Positions 49,501 through 58,258 of a stretch of 62,642 nucleotides of DNA are shown here, piece by piece. The DNA is taken from the NCBI GenBank assembly GCA_900551245.1, contig URVC01000021.1, positions 1-62,642 on the forward strand, written 5' to 3'. The position numbers were made by a program, and so were the translations under genes. Below the pieces are notes generated by a model, which worked only from the letters and a program-made list of their open reading frames with translations, searched no databases and was not told where the DNA came from. Position 1 is the stretch's first letter; each line of letters begins with the position of its first letter. The DNA comes from an uncultured bacterium (GTDB lineage: Bacteria; Verrucomicrobiota; Lentisphaeria; Victivallales; Victivallaceae).

Positions 49501-51498
49501 TTACTCGTTGACCGCTTCCTTATGCTCCGCCTCCAGCGGGCACTCGAAATGCTCGCCCGGAATGTAGCCGTGGACCGGGCAGATGCTGAACGACGGCGTC
49601 AGCGTGAAGTACGGAATCCGGTAGTTGGTCGCAATCCGCTTGACCAGCGACGCCACCAGATCAGGGTCGTCGATCCGCTCGCCGATGAAGGCGTGGAAGA
49701 CCGTCCCGCCGGTGTAGATCTGCTGGAGCGGCGCCTGCAGATCGAGCGCTTCGAAGAGGTCGCTGGTGTACCCCACCGGCAGCTGCGTCGAATTCGTGTA
49801 GTACGGGTTCTCGCTGCCCGCGCAGATGATCTCCGGGAACCGCTTGCGGTCCAGCCGGGCCAGTCGGAAACTGGTCCCTTCCGCCGGCGTCGCCTCGAGG
49901 TTGTAGATGTGCCCGGTGGCCTCCTGGAAGTCCTTGATCTTCTCCGCCATGTGGAGCAGCACTTTGCGCGAGAACTCCGCCCCCTCCCGGTCGCAGATCG
50001 AGCAGCCGAGGAAGTTCAGGCAGCACTCGTTCATCCCCACCAGCCCGATGGTGCTGAAGTGGTGCTCGAGGTTCGGCAGATAGGTCTTGGTGTAGGGCAG
50101 CAGATCCCCTTCGAGGTGCTTCTGCACCACCTTGCGTTTGATCTCCAGCGACTCCATCGCCAGCGTCATCAGGTGGTCGAGCCGTGCGAAGAACTCCTTT
50201 TCATCCTTGGAGATGTAGCCGAGCCGCGGCATGTTGATCGTCACCACGCCGATCGAACCGGTCTGCTCGCCGGCGCCGAACAGCCCGCCGGTCTTGTTGC
50301 GCAGTTCGCGCATATCCATCTGCAGGCGGCAGCACATGCTGCGCACATCGCCCGGCTTCAGATCGCTGTTGATGAAGTTCTGGAAGTAGGGCAGCCCGTA
50401 CTTGCCGGTGACGGTGAAGAGCAGCTTCGCATTTTCACTTGTCCAGTTGAAATCCTTCGTCACGTTGTAGGTCGGGATCGGGAAGGTGAAGATCCGCCCG
50501 TCGCGGTCCCCTTCGGCCATCACTTCGAGGAAGGCGCGGTTGATGAGATCCATCTCTTCCTGGAAGTCGCCGTAGACCTCGTCCTGCGGCTTCCCGCCGA
50601 TGATCACCGGGGTGTCGCGGAGATCCTCCGGCACCACCCAGTCAAAGGTGAGGTTGGTGAAGGGGGTCTGCCCCCAGCGGCTGGCGATGTTCAACCCGAA
50701 GACGAACTGCTGAATGTTCTGCTTGAGCTGCTGATAGGTCAGCTTGTCATGGCGCACGAAGGGGGCCAGCAAGGTATCGAAGGAGCTGAACGCCTGCGCC
50801 CCCGCCCACTCCGTCTGCAGCGTGGAGAGGAAGTTCACGATCTGCCCGGTCGCCGTGTCGAAGTGCTTCGCCGGCGCCGCCGAAGCGCGTCCGCCGCGCC
50901 CCTGGAACCCGCGTTCGAGCAGGTCGCGGAGGCTCCAGCCGGCGCAGTAGCCGACGATGCCGCACGACAGGTCGTGCAGGTGGAAGTCGCCGCTCTGGTG
51001 CGCTTCGGCGATCTCCTTCGGGTAGATGTTCGCCAGCGTGTAGTTGGCGATCACTGCGCCGGAGACGTGGTTGAGCAGACTCGCGTAGGAGTAGCCGGAG
51101 TTGGAGTTCTCGTTGACCCGCCAGTCCTCCTGCCCGAGATAGCTCGACACGAGATCCTGCACATCCATCATCAGCTTGCGCCCCTCGCGGAGTTTGTCGT
51201 GGCTGGCGCGGTAGAGGATGTAGAGCTTCGCCGCCTGCGGCAGGCCGCGGGTGATCAGCGCGTGTTCGACCAGGTCCTGGATGAGATCGACGTCGGGAAT
51301 CATATCCGGGGCGTCATACCCCTTGGCGACCAGTTCATCCACCACGTGCCGGGCGACGTTGCGCGCGACTTTCTCATTGGCGGTACCGGCGGCTTTCAGT
51401 GCCTTTCCGATCGCGATGACGATCCGCTCCGGATCAAATTCCACAATCCGGCCGTCGCGCTTTTTCATTTTTTCGATGGATGACTTGATCTCTTGCAT
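49501..51498 (-). CDS. nrdD: anaerobic ribonucleoside-triphosphate reductase, catalytic chain lacking the glycyl-radical tail
   Basis: This 665-residue protein starts at ATG 51498 after a GGGGAAG site. It has an N-terminal ATP-cone (KKRDGRIVEFDPERIVIAI) for allosteric control, then the ten-stranded barrel: SGDFHLHDL, GIVGYCAGWSL, NLTFDW, and SMCCRLQMDMRELRNKTGGLFGAG with the likely thiyl cysteine. The C-terminus reads SICPVHGYIPGEHFECP then LEAEHKEAVNE and stops. In normal NrdD the zinc motif continues CPxCG and leads to the glycyl radical loop. Here those are in the 41-residue gene downstream. It reduces ribonucleoside triphosphates without oxygen. A NrdR box lies upstream. Confidence 0.93.
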   Translation of the reverse strand: MQEIKSSIEKMKKRDGRIVEFDPERIVIAIGKALKAAGTANEKVARNVARHVVDELVAKGYDAPDMIPDVDLIQDLVEHALITRGLPQAAKLYILYRASHDKLREGRKLMMDVQDLVSSYLGQEDWRVNENSNSGYSYASLLNHVSGAVIANYTLANIYPKEIAEAHQSGDFHLHDLSCGIVGYCAGWSLRDLLERGFQGRGGRASAAPAKHFDTATGQIVNFLSTLQTEWAGAQAFSSFDTLLAPFVRHDKLTYQQLKQNIQQFVFGLNIASRWGQTPFTNLTFDWVVPEDLRDTPVIIGGKPQDEVYGDFQEEMDLINRAFLEVMAEGDRDGRIFTFPIPTYNVTKDFNWTSENAKLLFTVTGKYGLPYFQNFINSDLKPGDVRSMCCRLQMDMRELRNKTGGLFGAGEQTGSIGVVTINMPRLGYISKDEKEFFARLDHLMTLAMESLEIKRKVVQKHLEGDLLPYTKTYLPNLEHHFSTIGLVGMNECCLNFLGCSICDREGAEFSRKVLLHMAEKIKDFQEATGHIYNLEATPAEGTSFRLARLDRKRFPEIICAGSENPYYTNSTQLPVGYTSDLFEALDLQAPLQQIYTGGTVFHAFIGERIDDPDLVASLVKRIATNYRIPYFTLTPSFSICPVHGYIPGEHFECPLEAEHKEAVNE

Positions 51499-51589
51499 CT
51501 TCCCCGTTCTGCCTCTGTTGAATGTTCCCGCCTCTACAAAATGAAATTCCCATTCCGACACCGTCGTGGAATGAGATCGCACATCATCT

Positions 51590-51642
51590 ACAATACCACT
51601 GAATATTGATATTGCAAACGGGAAATACACAATATCTTGTGT
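51590..51642 (-). promoter_or_regulatory. nrdD promoter with NrdR box
   Basis: ACACAATATCTTGTGT (51627-51642) is a near-perfect match to the palindromic NrdR box that controls ribonucleotide reductase genes. Ten bases closer to nrdD are TTGCAA (51617-51612) and TATTGT (51595-51590), a plausible sigma-70 promoter with a 16-base spacer. A second box at the usual three-turn spacing is not clear; the best weak candidate overlaps the -10. Confidence 0.7.
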
Positions 51643-51710
51643 TTTTTATGAATTTTTCCGTTGTGATTTTCCTAGCGTTTTTCCATGAGGATGTTACAGC
51701 TTTTCGGCAG

Positions 51711-51755
51711 AAAAAAAGCCCGTTTTTTCCGTGGAACAGGGTGGAAAAAACGGGC
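51711..51755 (-). terminator. intrinsic terminator of the gmd-fcl operon
   Basis: GCCCGTTTTTTCC (51718-51730) pairs perfectly with GGAAAAAACGGGC (51743-51755) around a 12-base loop. On the minus strand it is followed by seven T residues (51717-51711). It lies 18 bases after the fcl stop and insulates nrdD from fcl. Confidence 0.88.
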
Positions 51756-51773
51756 CCGGATTTCCGTTGAACC

Positions 51774-52718
51774 TCAGCCGTTCCGGCGTCCGTCGCCGGC
51801 GAGATATTCGCGTACGGTTCGGGCGATTCCCTCGTCCAGCGAGATCTTCGGGCTCCAGCCGAGAGATCGAGCCCGGGTGGAGTCCATCAGCTTGCGGTAC
51901 ATCCCGTCCGGCCGCGAGGAGTCCCAGCGGAGCCGGCCGGTGAAGCCGGCGGCGGCGGCGATCTTCTCCGCCAGTTCGCGGATGGAGAGGTCGGAGCCGT
52001 AGCCGATGTTGATCACCTCCGGCTCGTTGCGGTTCTGCAGGAAGTAGTAGACCGCGTCAGCCACGTCGTCGACATGGAGGAACTCCCGCAGCGGCGCGCC
52101 GGTGCCCCAGAGCGTCACCTCCGGCAGCTGCTTTGCCGCCGCCTCGGTGAAGCGGCGGATGAACGCCGGGAAGACATGGCTGTTTTCCGGATCATAATTG
52201 TCATTGGTTCCGTAGAGGTTGCACGGCATCAGGCTCACTGTGGGAAATCCGTACTCCTTCGAAAGGTAGAGGCAGAGTTTGTACCCGGCGATCTTCGCCA
52301 GCGCATACCCTTCGTTGGTCGGTTCCAGCGGTCCGGTCAGCAGATACTCCTCCTTGATCGGCTGCGGCGCTTTGCACGGATAGATGCAGCTCGACCCGAG
52401 GAAGCAGAATTTTTTGACGCCGGTTCGAAACGCCTGCATGATCACGTTATTCTGAATTTCGAGGTTTTCAACCAGAAATTCCGCCGGATGGGTTTTGTTG
52501 GCCATGATTCCGCCGACTCTGGCGGAGGCGAGCACCACGTATTCCGGGCGTTCGAGATCGAAGAACTCCTTCACTGCCTGCTGGTTGCGCAGGTCCAGCT
52601 CCCGGTGGGTCCGTTTGAGCAGACGGGTGTAGCCTTCGCGTTCGAATTTCCGGGTAATTGCGCTGCCCACCATGCCGCGGTGCCCGGCGATGAAGATTTT
52701 TGCGTCGCGTGGAATCAT
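51774..52718 (-). CDS. fcl: GDP-L-fucose synthase
   Basis: This 314-residue epimerase-reductase turns GDP-4-keto-6-deoxymannose into GDP-L-fucose with NADPH. It has the Rossmann motif AGHRGMVGSAI near the N-terminus, the SSCIYP strand and YALAKIAGYKL with the YxxxK pair. It starts three bases after the gmd stop. A strong terminator follows. Confidence 0.96.
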   Translation of the reverse strand: MIPRDAKIFIAGHRGMVGSAITRKFEREGYTRLLKRTHRELDLRNQQAVKEFFDLERPEYVVLASARVGGIMANKTHPAEFLVENLEIQNNVIMQAFRTGVKKFCFLGSSCIYPCKAPQPIKEEYLLTGPLEPTNEGYALAKIAGYKLCLYLSKEYGFPTVSLMPCNLYGTNDNYDPENSHVFPAFIRRFTEAAAKQLPEVTLWGTGAPLREFLHVDDVADAVYYFLQNRNEPEVINIGYGSDLSIRELAEKIAAAAGFTGRLRWDSSRPDGMYRKLMDSTRARSLGWSPKISLDEGIARTVREYLAGDGRRNG

Positions 52719-52721
52719 TTT

Positions 52722-53774
52722 CTAAAATCTTTTTTCGTAGCCGGGATGGTCGAGCAGGCGAAGGTCGCCTTCGGTCATGAGCCGGACCAGTTCTTCAAAT
52801 TTCACCTCCGGTTCCCAGCCCAGCTGCCGCTTTGCCTTTGCCGGGTTGCCGAGCAGCTGCTCCACCTCCGCCGGCCGGAAGTAGCGCGGGTCGATCCGCA
52901 CCACGGTCTTCCCGGTGGAGGTGTCGATCCCGGTCTCCTCGACTCCTGCGCCCCGCCATTCCAGGCGGCGTCCGACATGGGCGAAGGATTTTTCGATGAA
53001 TTCCCGGACCGTGTGCATCTCTCCGGTTGCGATGACGTAGTCGTCCGGCCTCTCCCGCTGGAGCATCATCCACATCATCCGGACGAAATCCGGGGCATAT
53101 CCCCAGTCCCTCTTCGCATCGATGTTGCCCATGTAGAGGCACTCCTGGAGTCCGCGGTGAATCCGGGCCACCGCCATCGTGATCTTGCGGGTGACGAAGG
53201 TCTCTCCCCGCCGCGGAGACTCGTGGTTGAAGAGGATGCCGTTGCTGGCGTGCAGCCCGTAGGACTCCCGGTAGTTCCGGGTGATCCAGAAGCCGTACAA
53301 TTTGGCGGCGGCGTAAGGCGACCGCGGATAGAACGGGGTGGTCTCGCTCTGGGGAATTTCCTGTACCTTCCCGAAGAGTTCCGAGGTCGACGCCTGATAG
53401 AAACGGGTGGGAATGCCGGTCTCCCGGATGGCGTCGAGCAGCCGCAGTACGCCGAGCGCGTCGCATTCGGCGGTGTACTCCGGCACTTCGAAGGAGACCT
53501 TGACGTGTGACTGGGCGCCGAGGTTGTAGATTTCATCCGGCGCGATTTTTTCAATCAGCCGGTTGAGGTTGCTCGAATCGGTCAGATCGCCGTAATGCAG
53601 AAGAAGCCGGACGTCCTTTTCGTGGCAGTCCCGGTAAAGATGGTCGATGCGGCCGGTGTTGAAGGAGCTCGCCCGGCGGATGATGCCGTGCACTTCATAT
53701 CCCTTCTCCAGAAGGAGCTCGCTCAAATAGGAGCCGTCCTGGCCGGTGATTCCAGTAATCAAGGCTTTTTTCAT
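52722..53774 (-). CDS. gmd: GDP-mannose 4,6-dehydratase
   Basis: This 350-residue SDR-type enzyme makes GDP-4-keto-6-deoxy-D-mannose, the precursor of GDP-L-fucose. ATG 53774 gives the family start KKALITGITGQDGSYL; a longer upstream frame is not homologous. NLGAQSHVKVSFE and YAAAKLYGFWITRNYRE with YxxxK are diagnostic, as are ILFNHESPRRGETFVTRKI and WGYAPDFVRMMW. It is divergent from rfbB, with a promoter at 53808-53836. Confidence 0.96.
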   Translation of the reverse strand: MKKALITGITGQDGSYLSELLLEKGYEVHGIIRRASSFNTGRIDHLYRDCHEKDVRLLLHYGDLTDSSNLNRLIEKIAPDEIYNLGAQSHVKVSFEVPEYTAECDALGVLRLLDAIRETGIPTRFYQASTSELFGKVQEIPQSETTPFYPRSPYAAAKLYGFWITRNYRESYGLHASNGILFNHESPRRGETFVTRKITMAVARIHRGLQECLYMGNIDAKRDWGYAPDFVRMMWMMLQRERPDDYVIATGEMHTVREFIEKSFAHVGRRLEWRGAGVEETGIDTSTGKTVVRIDPRYFRPAEVEQLLGNPAKAKRQLGWEPEVKFEELVRLMTEGDLRLLDHPGYEKRF

Positions 53775-53807
53775 GGTGTGACATTCTCCCGTATGCTGTA
53801 CGGGCTT

Positions 53808-53836
53808 AACATACAGGCGCGGCGGAGTTTTTACAA
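53808..53836 (-). promoter_or_regulatory. promoter of gmd-fcl
   Basis: On the minus strand TTGTAA (53836-53831) and TATGTT (53813-53808) are 17 bases apart, 34 bases upstream of the gmd start. The rest of the 190-base divergent region must hold the rfb promoter on the other strand; TAGAAT at 53924-53929 is a weak -10 candidate there. Confidence 0.55.
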
Positions 53837-53964
53837 TCTTCTCCGCGGAGTTTTCGAGAATTTCATCGAATCTCTTTTCGGGGAGGTGGATCGACTGGCA
53901 ATTTCTCCGGTAGAATGCTATGTTAGAATAATGAAACAAAACGGGAGGCGGTCTCCTGGAAAGG

Positions 53965-55053
53965 ATGACGATTTTGCAAGGGAAAAGAATCATTGTAACC
54001 GGCGGCGCCGGTTTTATCGGTTCGGCGGTGGTCCGGCACATCATCCGGAACACCGGTGACGCTGTGTGCGTGATCGACAAGCTTACGTATGCCGGCAATC
54101 TGGAGTCTCTGGCGGAGGTCGCCGACTCTCCGCGGCTGCGGTTTGAACAGCTTGACATCTGCGACCGGGCGGGGCTCGACCGGGTCTTCGCCGACTTCCG
54201 GCCGGATATTGTCATGCATCTGGCGGCGGAGTCCCACGTGGACCGCTCGATCGATGGCCCGATGCAGTTCATCCAGACCAACGTGGTCGGCACTGCGACG
54301 ATGCTGGAAGCGGCGCGGAACTATTTTCAGACGCTCGACGACGCGGCGAAAAGCCGGTTCCGGTTCCACCACATTTCGACCGACGAGGTGTACGGCGATC
54401 TGGAGGGGCCGGGGGATTTCTTCCGGGAGACCACGCCGTACGCGCCCTCTTCGCCCTATTCGGCGAGCAAGGCGGCCAGCGACCACCTGGTCCGGGCGTG
54501 GAAGCGCACCTTCGGGCTGCCGACGATCGTGACCAACTGCTCGAACAACTACGGCCCCTACCATTTCCCGGAGAAACTGATTCCGCTGGTCATCCTCAAC
54601 GCACTCGACGGCAAGCCGCTGCCGGTCTACGGCACCGGGGCGCAGATCCGCGACTGGCTCTATGTGGAGGATCACGCCCGCGCCCTCTATCTGGTCGCCA
54701 CGACCGGGGTGCCGGGCGAGACCTACAACATCGGCGGGCACAACGAAAAGAAGAACATCGAGGTGGTCGAGACCATCTGCACGCTGCTCGACGAACTGCG
54801 GCCGCGCTCCGACGGGCGCTCCTACCGCGAGCAGATCACCTTCGTCACCGACCGGCCCGGCCACGACCTGCGGTATGCGATCGACGCGGCCAAGATCGGC
54901 CGTGAGCTGGGCTGGAAACCGCAGGAGACCTTCGAAAGCGGCATCCGCAAGACGGTGGAGTGGTACCTCGACCACCGGGACACCTGGTGCAAACGGGTGC
55001 AGGACGGCTCCTACTCCCGGGAGCGTCTCGGACTGGGAGGCAAGGCGAAATGA
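53965..55053 (+). CDS. rfbB: dTDP-glucose 4,6-dehydratase
   Basis: This 362-residue SDR-type enzyme carries out the second step of dTDP-L-rhamnose synthesis. It has GGAGFIGSAVVRHI for NAD, HLAAESHVDRSIDGP, the catalytic STDEVYGDL and YSASKAASDHLV with YxxxK. Its stop overlaps the rfbA start (ATGA). It is first in rfbBACD. Confidence 0.97.
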   Translation: MTILQGKRIIVTGGAGFIGSAVVRHIIRNTGDAVCVIDKLTYAGNLESLAEVADSPRLRFEQLDICDRAGLDRVFADFRPDIVMHLAAESHVDRSIDGPMQFIQTNVVGTATMLEAARNYFQTLDDAAKSRFRFHHISTDEVYGDLEGPGDFFRETTPYAPSSPYSASKAASDHLVRAWKRTFGLPTIVTNCSNNYGPYHFPEKLIPLVILNALDGKPLPVYGTGAQIRDWLYVEDHARALYLVATTGVPGETYNIGGHNEKKNIEVVETICTLLDELRPRSDGRSYREQITFVTDRPGHDLRYAIDAAKIGRELGWKPQETFESGIRKTVEWYLDHRDTWCKRVQDGSYSRERLGLGGKAK

Positions 55054-55919
55054 AGGGAATTGTTCTGGCAGGCGGAGCCGGCAGCCGGCTTCATCCGATC
55101 ACCCGCGGCGTCTCGAAACAGCTGCTCGGCATCTACGACAAGCCGATGATCTACTATCCGCTTTCGACGCTGATGCTGGCGGAGATCCGTGACATTCTGG
55201 TCATCACCACGCCGGAGGACCAGCCGAATTTTCAGCGGCTGCTCGGCGACGGTTCGCAGTTCGGCGTCCGTCTCTCCTACGCGGTTCAGCCGTCGCCCGA
55301 CGGACTGGCGCAGGCGTTTCTGATCGGTGCGGATTTCATCGGGAGCGATCCGGTTGCGCTGGTGCTCGGCGACAACATCTTCTACGGCGCGAACCTGAGC
55401 ATGCTGTTGAAAAAGGCGGTGTCGCGCAAATCCGGCGCCACGGTGTTCGGCTACTATGTGCGCGACCCGGAGCGGTTCGGCGTGGTGGAGTTCGACGCCG
55501 CGGGGAAGGCGGTGTCGATCGAGGAGAAGCCGGCGCATCCGCGTTCCAACTACGCGGTGACCGGCCTTTATTTCTACGACAACGACGTCGTGGAGATCGC
55601 CCGGCACATCAAACCCTCTGCCCGGGGCGAGCTGGAGATCACCTCGGTGAACAACGAATACCTCAAGCGGGGGGATCTTCACGTGGAGAAACTGGCCCGC
55701 GGCTACGCCTGGCTGGATACCGGCACGCACGAGAGCATGCTTGACGCGGCCAATTTCATCCGCACGATCGAATCCCGGCAGGGGCTTCAGGTCGCCTGTC
55801 TGCAGGAGATCGCCTACAGCAACGGCTGGATGACTCGCGAGGAGGTCCGGGAGAGCATTCAGGACATGATGAAGACCGAGTACGGGCAGTATCTCGCCCG
55901 GATGATCGGAGATATGTGA
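55050..55919 (+). CDS. rfbA: glucose-1-phosphate thymidylyltransferase
   Basis: This 289-residue nucleotidyltransferase joins dTTP and glucose-1-phosphate, the first step of dTDP-rhamnose synthesis. ATG 55050 gives the canonical KGIVLAGGAGSRLHPIT; YDKPMIYYPLS, LGDNIFYG and VVEFD follow, with AWLDTGTHESML near the end. It overlaps rfbB by four bases and is 10 bases before rfbC. Confidence 0.97.
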   Translation: MKGIVLAGGAGSRLHPITRGVSKQLLGIYDKPMIYYPLSTLMLAEIRDILVITTPEDQPNFQRLLGDGSQFGVRLSYAVQPSPDGLAQAFLIGADFIGSDPVALVLGDNIFYGANLSMLLKKAVSRKSGATVFGYYVRDPERFGVVEFDAAGKAVSIEEKPAHPRSNYAVTGLYFYDNDVVEIARHIKPSARGELEITSVNNEYLKRGDLHVEKLARGYAWLDTGTHESMLDAANFIRTIESRQGLQVACLQEIAYSNGWMTREEVRESIQDMMKTEYGQYLARMIGDM

Positions 55920-55929
55920 GAGGTTCGGC

Positions 55930-56499
55930 ATGAACGTGATTCCGACGGAAATCGATGGCGTGGTGATTCTGGAGCCGAAGGTGTTCGGCGACGCGCGCGG
56001 TTACTTTTTTGAATCCTGGAACGAGGCGGAGCTGGCCGCGGCCGGCATCCATGCCCGTTTCATTCAGGACAACGAATCGAAGTCCCGGTTCGGCGTATTG
56101 CGGGGACTTCACTATCAGGCGCCGCCCTACACGCAGGCGAAGCTGGTGCGGGTGATCTGCGGCGCGGTGCTCGATGTGGCGGTGGACATCCGCAAGGGCT
56201 CGCCCACTTTCGGGCGGCACGTGGCGGTGGAGCTCTCCGGGGAGAACAAGCGCCAGCTCTTTGTGCCGCGCGGGTTTGCGCATGGCTTTGTGGTGCTCTC
56301 CGACGAGGTGATCTTCGCCTACAAGTGCGACAACCGCTACAGTCCGCCGCATGAGCGGGGAATCGCCTTCGACGATCCCGAGCTCGGGATCGACTGGCGC
56401 GTCAAGGTGGATTCCTTCATCCTGTCGCCGAAGGATACGCGCAACCCCCGGCTGGCGGATGCGGAATTGTTCGATTTCAACGAGATGGAGCTGCAATGA
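55930..56499 (+). CDS. rfbC: dTDP-4-dehydrorhamnose 3,5-epimerase
   Basis: This 189-residue cupin-fold enzyme epimerises C3 and C5 of dTDP-4-keto-6-deoxyglucose. It has GYFFESWNE, FIQDNESKSRFGVLRGLHYQ with the catalytic His, VDIRKGSPTFG and FVPRGFAHGFVVLSD. Its stop overlaps the rfbD start (ATGA). Confidence 0.97.
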   Translation: MNVIPTEIDGVVILEPKVFGDARGYFFESWNEAELAAAGIHARFIQDNESKSRFGVLRGLHYQAPPYTQAKLVRVICGAVLDVAVDIRKGSPTFGRHVAVELSGENKRQLFVPRGFAHGFVVLSDEVIFAYKCDNRYSPPHERGIAFDDPELGIDWRVKVDSFILSPKDTRNPRLADAELFDFNEMELQ

Positions 56500-57341
56500 A
56501 AGTACTTCTCACCGGGGGGCGCGGGATGCTCGGGCGCACCCTTACCGCGGAACTTTCCGAATATGAAGTAATTCCGACCGACCTGCCGGAGGCGGACATC
56601 ACCGATCCTGCCGGATTCGACGCCCTGCTGCGGGAAGCGCGGCCGGATGCGGTGATTCACTGTGCCGCGATGACTGCGGTGGACCGGTGCGAGAGCGAAC
56701 GCGACCTGGCGTTCCGGCTCAACGCGTTCGGTACCGGGGTGGTGGCGGCGGCGTGCAACCGGAACCATGTCCGGCTGATTGCGATTTCGACCGACTACGT
56801 ATTTGACGGCAACGCGGACCGCCCCTACAGCGAATTCGACCGCCCGACCGGCGGTGCCACCGTCTACGGACAGAGCAAGTTCGCCGGGGAGGAGCTGGTC
56901 CGCATCCACTGTCCGGACCATGTGATTGCACGCATCTCCTGGCTCTACGGGGCGGGAGGCCCGAGTTTCGTCCACACGATGCTCAAGCTGGCCGACGGGA
57001 GCCGTCCGGAGCTCAAGGTGGTGGCCGATCAGATCGGCAACCCCACCAGCACGCTGGCGGTTGCGCGCGGACTGCGGGAACTGCTCCGCCGGCCCGGACT
57101 GGTGGGGACATATCACCTCACCTGCGAGGGCGAGGCGAGCTGGTATGAGTTCGCCTGCGAAATCTTTTCGCAGCGGAATGTGACGCAGAAGGTGGTGCCG
57201 TGCCGCACGGATGAGTTTCCGCGCCCGGCGCCGCGCCCGGCCAATTCGCGGCTGGAGAAGCGGATGCTCCGGCTGGCCGGACTGCCGCCGATGCCGGATT
57301 GGCGCGATGCGCTGCGGGAGTTTCTCGCCCGCGAATTCTGA
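56496..57341 (+). CDS. rfbD: dTDP-4-dehydrorhamnose reductase
   Basis: This 281-residue NADPH-dependent reductase completes dTDP-L-rhamnose. It has LTGGRGMLGRTL at the N-terminus, HCAAMTAVDRCE, STDYVFDG and YGQSKFAGEE with YxxxK. It overlaps rfbC by four bases. A DeoR regulator starts 13 bases after its stop. Confidence 0.97.
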   Translation: MKVLLTGGRGMLGRTLTAELSEYEVIPTDLPEADITDPAGFDALLREARPDAVIHCAAMTAVDRCESERDLAFRLNAFGTGVVAAACNRNHVRLIAISTDYVFDGNADRPYSEFDRPTGGATVYGQSKFAGEELVRIHCPDHVIARISWLYGAGGPSFVHTMLKLADGSRPELKVVADQIGNPTSTLAVARGLRELLRRPGLVGTYHLTCEGEASWYEFACEIFSQRNVTQKVVPCRTDEFPRPAPRPANSRLEKRMLRLAGLPPMPDWRDALREFLAREF

Positions 57342-57354
57342 AGGTTGCAGTGAT

Positions 57355-58110
57355 ATGAAAAGTCTGCGCTCGTACGAGATCGTCCAATATGTGAAGGAGC
57401 GGAAATACTGTTCGCTGGCGGAGTTGATGGAGAAGTTCCACGTCTCTTCCGCGACGATACACCGGGATGTGGCGGCGCTGGTCAATGCCGGCCAGGTGCG
57501 CAAGGTGCACGGCGGGGTGGCGGCGGCGGAAAACGTCTCCGCACCGGCGCTTTCCGGCCACTACCGGGACCGGCTGGTCAACAACCGCGAGGTGAAGCAG
57601 ATCATTGCGGAGGCGGCGATTTCGGAGATCCGCGACGGGGACATCATCTTTCTGGACTCCTCGACGACAGTCTACTATCTGGCGAAGCTGCTGCAGAATT
57701 CGAATTTCGCCAACCTGACGATCGTGACCAATTCGGTGCTGATCATCCAGGAGTTTCCGCTGTTTCCATCGAACTATTTTCTGATTGCGCTGGGGGGGAA
57801 CTACGATTTGCAGCTCAACGCCTTTCTCGGGCAGGCGACGATGCGGGAGCTGGAACACCTCTCGATCGGCAAGGCGTTTCTCTCGGCGCTGGGGATGACG
57901 CCGGAGGGAATCTCCTCGCGCCACGAATACCATGCGAACTTTCTGCGGCGGGTGCTGGAGATCTCGGCCCGGAACTATCTTCTGATCGGCAGCGACAAGT
58001 TCGACCGGTCGGGAATCTTCGCGATCGCGCCGCTGTCGCGGATCGACCGGCTGATTTCGGATGCGCCGCCGCCGGGCTACTTTTACGGGCGCAGCATGAA
58101 GTTCGAGTGA
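57355..58110 (+). CDS. DeoR-family transcriptional regulator
   Basis: This 251-residue protein starts at ATG 57355 and has a DeoR helix-turn-helix (about residues 4-55, with CSLAELMEKFHVSSATIHRD and LVNAGQVRKVHGGV) and a phosphosugar-sensing domain (DGDIIFLDSSTTVYYLAKLL, VTNSVLI, ALGMTPEGISS). Such regulators respond to sugar phosphates. It is the last gene of the rfb group and lies 148 bases upstream of a GH78 rhamnosidase, so control of rhamnoside use is plausible. Confidence 0.9.
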   Translation: MKSLRSYEIVQYVKERKYCSLAELMEKFHVSSATIHRDVAALVNAGQVRKVHGGVAAAENVSAPALSGHYRDRLVNNREVKQIIAEAAISEIRDGDIIFLDSSTTVYYLAKLLQNSNFANLTIVTNSVLIIQEFPLFPSNYFLIALGGNYDLQLNAFLGQATMRELEHLSIGKAFLSALGMTPEGISSRHEYHANFLRRVLEISARNYLLIGSDKFDRSGIFAIAPLSRIDRLISDAPPPGYFYGRSMKFE

Positions 58111-58179
58111 CACGGTTTCCTGCTCCTTTTTCTCGCTGAACGTGGCGTGTTTTCCGGGAAAAGATTTTGCGGTTTTCCC

Positions 58180-58208
58180 TTGAAAACGGAGGTTCTCCGG
58201 TGTATTTT
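58180..58208 (+). promoter_or_regulatory. promoter of the GH78 gene
   Basis: TTGAAA (58180-58185) and TATTTT (58203-58208) are 17 bases apart, 50 bases upstream of the rhamnosidase start. The rhamnosidase can thus be transcribed separately from rfb-deoR. Confidence 0.6.
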
Positions 58209-58258
58209 CAAGAGATCATGCGATAGAAATCTGCACACCATTTCGGGGAGTTTTTGCG

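Noticed and set aside
49450..51483. 677-residue open frame opposite nrdD
   Set aside because: The composition is that of an antisense frame, and NrdD on the other strand is unmistakable.
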